From NCBI GenBank assembly GCA_008931825.1, contig QXVZ01027757.1, positions 2,264-28,248 on the forward strand: a stretch of 25,985 nt of DNA, written 5' to 3'. The stretch is from Phallusia fumigata. Lineage: Eukaryota; Chordata; Ascidiacea; Phlebobranchia; Ascidiidae. This document shows positions 1 through 9,754 of this stretch, in pieces. The notes beneath the pieces were generated by a model. That model searched no databases. It saw nothing but the letters and a program-made list of their open reading frames with translations, and was not told the DNA's origin. A program made the position numbers and the translations under genes. How positions within the stretch are numbered: the stretch's first letter is position 1; the number at the start of each line of letters is the position of its first letter.

Positions 1-37
1 GCATGACGCATAAACTGAATACGACTTTGTCTTTCAG

Positions 38-3000
38 TGAACTATGGCAGGACGAGGAATCAGTGCTGGAAGTAGCGAGAGAAGAAGTGGAACTGCAAGG
101 TCACGACGGTCACATTTACAAAGGTCGTCTACCAACCATTCCCCTGCCAATTCAGGTTAGTCACTCGAGTGTATCGCCTGATTTACCTTGGGGACCGATT
201 GACTTTTCTAATCGCTTTACGCATTGCTGTTATACGCACTGCTTTCAAAGTCATTAGGCGTGGCTCACATGCTAGTCCTTGCATGCACAACATAGAATTG
301 TGATATTCTGAAATGTCGCGGAATAAAAAGTATTAAAGCTGGAAATCTTTCAATATAGTTTTGATAAGCGATGTTATGCAGCACATTATGTACACTGTTT
401 TTCTTACCCTTATTGGCGTTTCTGTCACTCATGTTTATCAGCTATTGAACGCGACAACAATTTTGTGGCCTATTGTAAACCAAACGCAGTACAGCGCTTG
501 CAACTTGCTCTGACATCGGTGTTGCTGTTCGCTAATTACGAAAAGATGCTGTATTTCCGTATTTTGTCACTTAAAAAGCACATTTGAATGTCTGAGGTTC
601 AAAATTTTATGTGATCCCTAACCAGATTGGATCTCTTTTGTTTTTTGGTGAATTTTACAACATGTAATAGTGTTTAGGTTAACCTACAAAAGGGAAACAG
701 TGGTTAATTAAGCATGGCTGAACTGTATCGAAACTGGTAGGGGCCTTTTTGTTTATTGGAACGGTAGTATTTGTGCTCTGTTAAGTTTGTGTACGAAAAC
801 CATACTTTATTTGCCAATGCATACATTCATATTCTTTTTTTGTGCCATTGATTAGAGTCGCAAGATAATGGCACCTGGTGGGCCCGACAGTGGGTACGGG
901 GGTGTGGGACCTCAATCGGGGATTTCCCCTCGCCCCAGCTCGGCCCGCTTGGGGGCTAGACCGTCATCTAGCGGACGCCGCCCCGCCTCGTCCGGAGGAG
1001 AAAGACCGCGAACTGCCGGGACATCTCCACCAAACCTATCTCTAGAAAGTAAGTTCTTTGTGACAGGTTCTTTCATTCTTTTTTTAACTACTTTCAAAAT
1101 TTTTCCCTGGTCCCAATGCCATTTTGTTCGTTTTTTTTTTCCATTTTATCCTCGGAGGCGGAACAACGCCCGAATGCGTTATGCTCACAATGAGTCCACC
1201 GTCGAGCTACCTACTTTTGTTGAGAGTTTTGTTGAGAATAGAGAGATACATTGTGGATCCAGTTTCTCTATGGTTTATGCCCAGTTGTGGCATCGAACAG
1301 ACCCCGTGAGGCATGGCTTTTCAGCCTGTTACTCTCAATAAACTGGTGTGCCGTAATCTGGCTAGACTATCCTAAACGGCCAATGCCCTGTCACCAGCAG
1401 CACTGATGAGACCTCACAGGTCGAAACAGTGTGCACTTTCTGCAGCTCACAATTTTTTATTTGATTTTGTCGTTTTTGAAGTTGGTGACTTCAATTTGGG
1501 TCAACTCATCGAGACAACTAGGTTGGAGCAAAGCCGTTTAAGTTTCTTTCTCAGGGAAACACAAATGACCGAGCCAGGATTAGAACCCATGACCTTGCGA
1601 GCACAAAGCTTTCACGCTAAGCCATCTTGGCGTGTTTTTTTCTGTCAAACATCGCTTTGTTGTGACNAGGATTAGAACCCATGACCTTGCGAGCACAAAG
1701 CTTTCACGCTAAGCCATCTTGGCGTGTTTTTTTCTGTCAAACATCGCTTTGTTGTGACACCTTGGCAAAAAGTGGTCCGAATTCGATTAAATTTTCGAGC
1801 ATTATGTAGGCGAAGGGCGTTTTTCCCAAGTCGCCCTTTGTTTAACGTTGACTTTTAAAACCGCCAGAATTCCACGTCGATTTTGCGATGGCTGATTTGA
1901 GTCGGGTTGAACAGAGGTCATTCGCTTGGTGAAGGAAACTGTAGCGGCTGTACCGCCACAGCTGCAGCTCGTTTAATCGTTTTTTCGCGCCTCATAACGC
2001 CCTACAACGCTGCGCAGATGCCTTCGGCTTGATGATCGTTTTAGTGCAATTGTGTCGCTGCGATTTCCAGCACCAAGCGAAACAAACACAATAAAACTAA
2101 ACCGGAAAGAGCTGCGGCTGGTCACCACCTTGCGAGCGCAAACAGTAAAGCAGAATCACGGCAAAATCGCGCTGCACCTACACAGCATTACAAAACAGTT
2201 TAGAGCTCAAAGGTAATGGAGTTAATAAGGCACAGTTTTTACAATGTACGACTACATCGAAACCGAAATATTCCCGAATTCGCCAATACAGTGGAAGTCG
2301 AGTATTCTCAAAACTCCATAACCTGTTTAACTTATATGAGCTCTATAGGCTGGTTAACCTTTAATTTAAGTTCGTATCTTTTGTTTCTAAGTTGCAGGTA
2401 GAGCATAAAAATGCCAAGAAGACAGAGTGGTTAGCGCGGCTTTATGTACTTGCAAGGTTGTGGGTTCTAATCCTGATCGGGTTGATTTTGTTTCCAGGAG
2501 CAAAGACTTAAGTGGTATTGCTCCAACCCAGTGGAACCCGATAAGTTGACCCCAAATAATGTTAAACCTCCAAAATAAAAGACATATCCAGCGGAAGTGT
2601 AAGAGATCAAAACCCGACATTTAAAGCATAGTTTCGATTGTAAGCACCATGCATTCAGATGTTCTACCACCGATGAAAAAATGAAACAAATTCATACATC
2701 TGACATAATGCTTTGCATCCATGTCCTTATTCACTGTTTATGGTTTCCTGTGGAAGTTAATATGTGTCGTTGTATTACGTTACACGCATGCTGCACGCGT
2801 AGGACGCATGTCAAATTTGCGCTGAGCGCTGTGCAGTTTAACAGGTATTTGAATGCAGGTAATGAACATGTTGACTCTTGCAAACAAACCTTGTCATCAC
2901 AAAGAACACTGCAAATGTACGCGCCTACGGCACAATGGTTTTTCATAACATAACGCTTGTTCACAGATTCACACAGCCGAATATCCGCCACCACCACCAG

Positions 3001-3053
3001 CGTTGAGTAATCGCCCTCGTCCACAACAACGTCTCAACTGTCCGTCCACATAA
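38..3053 (+). CDS. C-terminal exons of an unrecognised gene (5' partial)
   Basis: Three coding exons are visible: 38-155, 856-1048 and 2977-3053, with the stop TAA at 3051-3053. The first follows a pyrimidine-rich acceptor (ctttgtctttcag) and enters with one base completing a codon. It ends at cag|gttagt in phase 0. The second starts after gattag in phase 0 and ends at gaaa|gtaagt in phase 1. The third follows ttcacacag, and its first two bases complete the codon. The phases agree throughout. The visible protein tail is about 129 residues. It has an acidic stretch ([16 protein letters not shown]), then a Gly/Ser/Arg/Pro-rich low-complexity region with repeated RPSS-like motifs, then a run of five prolines, and it ends LNCPST. 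This looks like the disordered tail of a larger protein whose upstream exons lie outside the window. I cannot assign a family. The 1.9-kb last intron carries SINE copies and one N gap. Confidence 0.7.
1164..1213 (+). repeat. Dispersed ~50-bp repeat core, copy 1
   Basis: This stretch starts caacgcccgaatgcgttatg and is nearly identical to the reverse complement of 11127-11174, with three substitutions over about 48 bases. It lies in the last intron of the first gene; the other copy lies in an intron of the large minus-strand gene. Flanking bases outside the core do not obviously align, so it may be a conserved block of a diverged interspersed element. Confidence 0.6.
1455..1634 (-). mobile_element. 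tRNA-derived SINE, reverse copy
   Basis: Read on the minus strand, the element begins with a tRNA-like head. It has an A-box-like segment (tggcttagcgtgaaagc) and a B-box (gggttctaatcc). A shared body follows (gtttcc, gagaaagaaacttaa, gctccaacc, gagttgaccc), and then an A-rich end. The same order of blocks appears on the plus strand at 2411-2580, which establishes a family. It is in the last intron of the first gene. Element boundaries are approximate. Confidence 0.75.
1576..1758. repeat. Direct duplication across an N gap (91 bp, assembly-type)
   Basis: Bases 1576-1666 recur as 1668-1758, separated only by the N at 1667, and the copies read as identical. The repeat boundary falls exactly at the N, which is what results when two overlapping contig ends are placed next to each other without merging. 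The duplicate includes the head of the reverse SINE copy, so SINE copy counts here are inflated. Confidence 0.85.
1759..2410. other. Intronic stretch without recognised feature
   Basis: This lies between the SINE copies in the last intron of the first gene. I see no splice-flanked open frame and no RNA-like structure. A short segment around 1930-2050 is more GC-rich than its surroundings (cggctgtaccgccacagctgcagctcg), but it carries no recognised signal. Confidence 0.4.
2411..2580 (+). mobile_element. tRNA-derived SINE, forward copy
   Basis: The tRNA-like head contains agtggttagcgcggc (A-box) and gggttctaatcc (B-box). The body is shared with the reverse copy at 1455-1634: gagcaaagacttaa, gctccaaccc, ataagttgacccc. 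It ends near ccaaaataaaag. The anticodon arm is not preserved as a functional tRNA, so this is a SINE and not a tRNA gene. It is in the same intron as the reverse copy, in opposite orientation. Confidence 0.75.
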
Positions 3054-3830
3054 TCTCACTGTCTTTGTGTTCTTTTCGTCACCGACCCACGTGTGTATAT
3101 AAACATAAACAGCTTATACAGTAGCGTCGCCTCTCTTGTGAGTCCAGCAGTACTGGACTTAAAGCCATGTCTCCGTATAATGCGACAAGTTTAACCTTTG
3201 CGCGCAAGATGCACTGTCCGCATAACCAACTGTGTCACCGTTGTATCTTTATCCAAACTACCAGTGTCCGATTTATGCACGTCGCCGCCCGTCCTTATCG
3301 CTTCTCTGCAGTGCCCGTAGCTATACGATTCTTCCACTGTCAAGGCCAGAACACTGTACAGAAACACACTCTAGTTTGTTGTGCATATTGTATCCTTATA
3401 GTAACCCTAATATAGAGACGTATATATTTTGCTTTTATATTTTTCTACTTTCGTCATATTTTGCTCTCGCTCATCGGACGATTGATCTATTTGTTCGCGC
3501 GCACGCTTAACTTAGTTAGAATATCTCGTTGACTTGACCCACAATTTCACTAAAGGCAACGCTTGCTTTCATCTGTAGAGGTTGAGATTTACCTTTGTGA
3601 AGAGCAAAAAAAGCTATTGCATCTGTGTGTCTCTTTCTGTGGAATAAACACAGCGAACAAAACGGTGAGAACACATTCCGTGTCAAGATTGTTTTAACGT
3701 TTAGTTTATGCCTATGTAATATCTATAGCCCTTATGCTTTGCATTCTATTCCTCATAAGTGTTTTATGTAATTTCGCATCGGTTAATAAAACGTGTATTC
3801 CTGTTTTCATTTTCTTGTGTGGGGAAATTT
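3054..3830 (+). terminator. 3'UTR and poly(A) signals of the first gene
   Basis: After the stop at 3053 there is no supported exon for about 1.4 kb. AATAAA hexamers occur at 3643-3648 and 3785-3790. The second is followed within about 30 bases by a GT-rich stretch (ttcttgtgtgggg), the usual downstream element, so it is the likelier main cleavage signal. Short plus-strand ORFs in 3167-3510 overlap each other in different frames and show no protein-like composition; they are treated as UTR. Confidence 0.5.
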
Positions 3831-4480
3831 TACATACCTAGTATCGGTATGAATTAGCTTTATTGTTTCCGGAATGTACGATCCCGCTCTGTATTGCTTA
3901 CGCTTAGATCAGCATAGAAAAAAATGGTCACGGAAGAGTGACTATCATGAGGTTACTTGCACTGCGTGCGTGGGCCCACTTGGATTTGGCTGACTAACGA
4001 ATGGGCGTTTGTGAACGCCGCCAGCGCTCGACGAAGTTACAAATTAAGAACTAGATTGCATGTCTGTGAGGTCGAGGCGGGGGTGGTGTGATTTGCCAAC
4101 GTGAGTGATTACGGAATTCGCACACGCACGTCGCCCAGCTCGCCACTTCACAAAGGGCAGCGGCCAGCACAGAGCTCACGCAGTCGCGTAACGCTTTTGT
4201 TGTACAGGGCAAAGGGTTTTGTCTCGCCTCGCTAAGTCCGCAACGTACAAAGTAGGCTGCAGGATAAATGGAATCATAGCTGGATCTGTTCTGGGAAAGC
4301 TAAGGCCGGGAAGTAGGGTGCTGAATAGCGAGAAGAGATAGTTTCCCCTTATAGGGTCTGATCTGACGAAGCAAGCGAACGTCGCTCCGTGCAAAGGGGA
4401 CAAGCAGAGAGCAGTGAAAGATAACGGAATGCTTTGACACAGTCGTCAGGCAAAAACTGAAGCACCCAAGTTTACAAGCA
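3831..4480. other. Intergenic region and likely ceramide synthase promoter/5'UTR
   Basis: About 650 bp separate the poly(A) region of the first gene from the ceramide synthase ATG. The part from about 3960 to 4440 is noticeably richer in CpG than the neighbouring introns. No TATA box is evident near the ATG. A minus-strand ORF at 4176-4403 has no splice or family support and is treated as chance. The transcription start cannot be placed from sequence alone. Confidence 0.4.
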
Positions 4481-7400
4481 ATGGCGTTCCGCCAGCCAAC
4501 CTACGATGAGTTCGTGCGCAACGTGTCGCGCGTGTTTTTAGATGAATTTCGAAAGCTGGAAGGCCCTGGGGCTGTGCTGAATTTGTGGTCTAACACGTTG
4601 CGGTCGAATTGCAACAGCCTCGATTTGTTGGTCGTCGCAGTTCTCGTTGTACTATGGACTGTATTCCGAACATACACCACAGTCCGATTCAAGGTTGGTT
4701 GCACAAATAGGTCTAATTTAAGCCGCCCTGAGGTGTTTTTTCTAAAGTTAATTATGATCAGTACAAGCCAGGCTAAGTTGCATATGCCCGTCCCGAGACG
4801 CTATAAGTGGCACTTGTTCGCCTGACACAGAAACGCTCTATTTGCCCACTTATATGAAGCAGGTAGCTCTTGTAGCAAGCAAAAGTATAGAACACGTCCA
4901 ATGCCTTTACACCTACTTTACTTTAAAAAGGCAGACACATGTTTGTACAACTAACGCATTTGTTTGCATGTCAACCTAAAACCGTTTTGATTGCAAGTAA
5001 TAAAGTTTCTACTTGTGTTCTTGCAACAGGCGCTTGCCAAGTTTTCGGGCCTAGCAAAACGAGAAACTGCAAAAGTCCCCGAATGCCTGTGGAAGCTGAT
5101 GACTTCCATTATATTCTGGACTTCCACAGCAACCCTGGTGCTAGGAAAGTACGATCTATTCACGGATCCTTCAAACTGTGTCAGAGGTATGGCATCTTCA
5201 TCTAATTGACGTCACGCTTAGTCAGACTCCTGCTAGGAATGCGCAATCAAGAATTAGTCACCACAGTAATTTAAAATGGGTAAATCTAAAACACTATAGA
5301 ATGGGGATTGTTGGTTAATAAAAAAACAAACGATTTTCCGTTTGCTATCAATTTTTGCAAACTTTGGCAATTTGAAACATCCTGGATGATCCTGAATTTT
5401 GCAATATTTTGTACCATCCAAAACCAGTTGTACTTACATTTACCTTAAAACAGAATTTTCGTGAAAACAGGCAAAAGCGTATTACCGTACATCATTTCCC
5501 ATACAAAGCAATTTGTATTTTGTTTTTATGTTGCAGGCTGGCACCCTGACATAGTCGTTCCGCTGGACGTTTATGTCGTATACATCATGCAAATTAGCTT
5601 TTATTTTCATTCGATTTACGCAAGTCTGGCTCTTGACGAATGGCGAAGCGACACGCCCGTTCTGTTAACCCACCACGCAGTTTCGATTCTTTTGCTCGCA
5701 ATTTCCTTTCTTTGCAAGTGAGTGGATGGTAATCCAATTTATCAAGTCGTTACATGTTTGTAGCCAACTTTACCAACAACAAACTGTTTGGACCATGGAT
5801 TGGCGATTGATTTTTTTCCTTGGGGCCACATGGGAAATAGAAAATACTGTGGAGGACCAGACCAAAAGGGGTTTTGTGTGATATTAGTTGTATTTCTATG
5901 TAAAATGCTACAAAAAGAGTTGTTTTGACAAGCTGGTAGGAGTATATATTTTGGTTAAGCAATAAAAGGTGAAGTTGTCTAGGAATGACATTTACTGTAT
6001 AGATTAAACTGGACGGTTAGTGTCAACCAAAAGGCCGTATGTGGCCCACCTGTCGTACAATGCCCAGGTCTGGTCTTGATATGTTAAACACTGCTACATT
6101 TGCTATTTTGCTTTTAGCGTTGGTAAAGTTCGGTGCATCAATTGTTTTTGCCAGAAGTTACAACTACGATTTAAAGAAAGTGGCTTTTAACGTGCTCGCT
6201 GAGCAACCTGACCTGTCGCAATCAATCGGTACAGCCATATCAATTGGCTACAAAATGCCAAGATCAGATTGCTTTATCACGGCTTTTAATTCGTTCCAGA
6301 TACTTCCTCTTGGGCCTGTTGGTTCTCTTCTGCCATGACCTCAGCGACGTTTTCCTGGAAGCCACGAAGCTGGCGGTGTACTTTAAAACAAAAGGAGGTC
6401 GATGGACGGCAGTTTGCGACATCCTCTCCACAGCAGGTTTCATAATGCTTGCCATAACATGGTAATTATTAATCTGATTTAGTGACTACGAGATCTGGTT
6501 TAAATCGCCACAAAACGAAGGCATTGCGTGTGATGCACGACATTTGATATTTGCATTTTAAATCTCAAGAGAGGGCCTTTACGCAGAGTTACCCACGTAA
6601 CCCTAACCTTCTTAAAAGGTTTAAAAACATCACACCCCCAGCCAGAGTGTCGCTGTAATGTCAAAGTCCACTTTTCTGGAGGGCCAACTCGAAGCTTTCA
6701 GACACTTATAGACTAAACCCACAAACAAGCCTATTCCAAAGGTCTTTGTTCGTTCTTTATAAAACGCGACGCAAGCACGTTTAAGGGTCAATTTTTACGT
6801 CTTTTATAAAGAAACATTTACATGTGTTCTTAAGATACGGACTTAAAGAATACCTTAATTTAAAGGGAACTTGTATGTAGTAACATTATTTTATTCCAAA
6901 TGTTTCGACAATCGTTGTTGTTATTATCGGTGCATAATGAAGAGAAGCTTNTGCCATAACATGGTAATTATTAATCTGATTTGGTGACAACTAGATTTGG
7001 TTTAAATCGCCACAAAACGAAGGCATTTCGTGTGATGCACGACATTTGATATTTGCATTTTAAATCTCAAGAGAGGGCCTTTACGCAGAGTTACCCACGT
7101 AATCCTAACCTTCTTAAAAGGTTTAAAAACATCACACCCCCAGCCAGGGTGTCGCTGTAATGTCAAAGTCCACTTTTCTGAAGAGCCAACTCGAAGCTTT
7201 CAGACACTTATGACTAAACCCACAAAAATGCCTATTCCAAAAGTCTTTATTTGTTCTTTATAAAACGCGACACAAGCAAGTTTAAGTGTCAATTTTGACG
7301 TCTTCTATAAGGAAACATTTACACATGTTTTTAAGATACGGACTTGGAGAATACCTTAATTTAAAGGGAACTTGTATGTAGTAACATTATTTTATTCCAA

Positions 7401-8749
7401 ACGTTTCGACAATCGTTGTTGTTATTATTAGTACATAATGAAGAGAAGCTTAAAGTCGTGCATTATAACACAAGTTATTATTTTGGGTTGTAGGTTCGTA
7501 TACCGGCTGTACTGGTATCCACTGAAGGCGATCTACGCCTCAACATACATTGCCACCCAACTACACCCCGAGTTGCCTCCGTTCTCCTTGTTCCTCAACT
7601 GTCTCATGTTCGTTTTACTCTTCATGCACGTGTATTGGTTTACGGTGAGTCGATGTAGGAAGTAAAGTACCTGAAATTGTGGGCTTGTAATGTCAAGACC
7701 GGCTAAAACTATGTGGGGGAATTTTTGTTTTCAGAAGTAATATGATGATTGTAGTATACTGTTAGGCAAATAATTTTTGGTGTGACCCCTACGACATGAG
7801 CCAAACAGAACTGAAGGCACAATTTACAACATTTGCTCATAACCTTTCATTCCGGTATCCGTGTTGGACATTTGCTGCGTAAGAAGTGATTATGGGCGGT
7901 TGCTCGCACACTCTCTGTAAAATAACAAGTTAAAGTGGCACTTCAAATGTATTGTGATTCCTTTACATAGCCATTAACCACACGAGTCAATCACTAACTT
8001 GTGGCAGCAGTCGATCAGAATCAATATTGGCAATGTACAGAACATAGCTGGGTTTTTTACACAACATATCCCATCCTTTTCACTGCTAACATTAAAGTAT
8101 TCATGCCAGCTTACCATTGGGTTTCTAAAGGCAGTAACACTTTTAAATCGATATTTGTCCCATGAGTGCTTTGTAAAGATGCCCAATGTGGCAATTGTTG
8201 CATGGGATTTTCCAGACGATTGAATCCAGGATCTCGTAATTAAGTCATGAGGCCATTTCCACAACATCGATTTTAAGTTACTTAAACTAAACGTATACGA
8301 ATAGATCGTATAAGGTTTTGACCTTATCGGCTCCTTTATGTGCATTGTTTTCAAATACATTTGGCATCTCGTACTTGCGTGCTGAACCATCGTTTGTTTC
8401 AGTTGATATTGAGAACTGTGTATGAAGTAACAACCGGAAAGTCGCGTGAACTTAGCGACATCCGAGAGTTGGACGAGGAGGGGGCGCCGATGCAAAACGG
8501 AACCAACCACACGCTGATAACGAAAGAGGTGATGTCTTATAAACTTGAACTTGCAGGTTTAAAAAATGCATGTAACGTGTTTCGCCTTGCACATCAGTCA
8601 TTCATTCTACTTGAGAGCTTTCTGAGGCACCCTATACATAATAGCTAATAGGGAAGCAAAAGTCACCATGTTGCTCTGTCTTGTCTTACAACTTAGAAAA
8701 AAGAATTTAATGAACCTATGTTATTTTACAGAGGAAAAAGAAACGCTGA
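4481..8749 (+). CDS. CERS1: Ceramide synthase, CerS1-like (TLC domain)
   Basis: This is an ER-membrane N-acyltransferase that joins a fatty acyl-CoA to a sphingoid base to make (dihydro)ceramide. The exons are 4481-4693, 5030-5186, 5537-5717, 6300-6461, 7494-7644, 8403-8528 and 8732-8749. All junctions are GT-AG and phases match at each, giving 335 aa. The Lag1/TLC signature is intact. The double histidine (LLTHHAVS) is at residues 169-170, and the HDLSDVFLEATK block has its histidine-aspartate at 196-197 and aspartate at 200. The WYPLKAIYAS and VYWFT segments resemble the last membrane helices of CerS1. There is no Hox-like domain, which is typical of CerS1 and unlike CerS2-6. The tail RELSDIRELDEE is the acidic C-terminal region of ceramide synthases. 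The last exon adds only RKKKR, placing lysines at -4 and -3 (dilysine ER retrieval type). The start ATG has G at +4. An N gap with duplicated flanks lies in intron 4. The paralogue number is inferred from overall resemblance and lack of a Hox domain; the family itself is secure. Confidence 0.95.
6450..7451. repeat. Direct ~500-bp duplication across an N gap, about 6% diverged
   Basis: Bases 6450-6950 and 6952-7451 are the same sequence on either side of the N at 6951. By eye they differ at about 29 positions plus one single-base indel. Both begin tgccataacatggtaatt, so the second copy repeats the last 10 or so bases of ceramide synthase exon 4 and its donor site. Both end gaagagaagctt. Boundaries exactly at the N point to two allelic contigs laid end to end. 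The divergence then estimates heterozygosity in this intron. Confidence 0.85.
7645..8402. other. Ceramide synthase intron 5
   Basis: This intron carries open frames on both strands, including a 178-codon minus frame (7974-8510) that runs into exon 6 on the antisense side. None has splice or family support. A weak tRNA-like B-box (ctggattcaatc on the minus strand, near 8219-8230) hints at an old SINE remnant. Confidence 0.35.
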
Positions 8750-9754
8750 TTTCGCCGATTTATGACAAGATACAAGACAGCACTGGACAAAAAGCCGTAC
8801 ATTCTTTTACAACAGATTTTTAACGATGTTCTTAAAAAAGGCGTGTGCCTCAGTCGGTACAGAGCTGCAAATATAGTCTTGTGTCGTTTAACTTTTTCGC
8901 TTTGAGGTGTCAAATAGTAGGGTGTATCCTTCATAATTTAGTCAATTCAAAAAACAAATGCATAAAGGGATTTTGGTGTTTTGGCACGTTTGCTATTTAA
9001 CATTGCGCAAGGTAATTTAACTACACGAAAATTATGGATTTTAGGAGAGCACCTTCTAGTTATACTTGTGGCGATGCATTTTCACATAGTCCACTTACCG
9101 TTCTACACAACAACTTCGGGGTGAAAAATTTCTGTTTCACGGGGACTTTNGTATCCTTCATAATTTAGTCAATTCAAAAAACAAATGCATAAAGGGATTT
9201 TGGTGTTTTGGCACGTTTGCTATTTAACATTGCGCAAGGTAATTTAACTACACGAAAATTATGGATTTTAGGAGAGCACCTTCTAGTTATACTTGTGGCG
9301 ATGCATTTTCACATAGTCCACTTACCGTTCTACACAACAACTTCGGGGTGAAAAATTTCTGTTTCACGGGGACTTTGTTTCAAACTGTAAAAGTTGTTCG
9401 GTGCTCTCTAGCGCCGCCACTGGTGTGCATTAATTACCTATGACTATTTATATCTACGTTGTGTGTCGGGTTTTTAGACTTTGCTAAGGCACAAAAAAAT
9501 GTAACAATACAATCTAAAGGTAAAAACACAAATGTGAAGCGTAATAGCAGGGAGGCACAGTAGTTGTAGGTAACACGACAGTTGGATTATTTAGACAAAA
9601 GGGAGGTTGACACAGTGAAAACAGATGGAAGAAATCTATAGGAAGTGTGTGTGTGTAAGCTACAGGCAAAACTAACACTGCCGATAGCGGCACAGGGCGC
9701 GTCTTTAAAGCAAGGCTAGCTTTCACTACACACTGTACAGAAGATGTTGGAAGT
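8750..9754. other. Convergent 3'UTR region
   Basis: The ceramide synthase stop (8747-8749, +) and the stop of the large minus-strand gene (9755-9757, -) face each other across about 1 kb. This interval must hold both 3'UTRs. I found no canonical AATAAA on the plus strand; the minus strand offers only a TATAAA-type variant near 9447. A 226-bp assembly duplication lies inside. Confidence 0.5.
8924..9376. repeat. Direct duplication across an N gap (226 bp, assembly-type)
   Basis: Bases 8924-9149 recur as 9151-9376 around the N at 9150 and appear identical. Both copies start gtatccttcataatttag and end cggggacttt. As at the other N sites, the duplication stops exactly at the gap, so it is most simply an unmerged contig overlap within the ceramide synthase 3' region. 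Confidence 0.85.

Noticed and set aside
868-1341. 157-codon plus ORF as a stand-alone gene
   Set aside because: A strong gtaagt donor lies after 1048, and the sequence beyond it changes to T-rich intron composition. Only 856-1048 is exonic.
3167-3510. Overlapping 82- and 92-codon plus ORFs after the first gene
   Set aside because: They lie in the 3'UTR before the poly(A) signals, share no splice sites with the gene, and have low-information composition.
7974-8510. 178-codon minus-strand ORF, the longest in the window
   Set aside because: It overlaps ceramide synthase exon 6 on the antisense strand, has no splice or family support, and its composition (many W, H, S, I) looks like antisense intron sequence.
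1576-9376. Three direct duplications as biological tandem repeats
   Set aside because: All three end exactly at N characters, the signature of unmerged contig overlaps.
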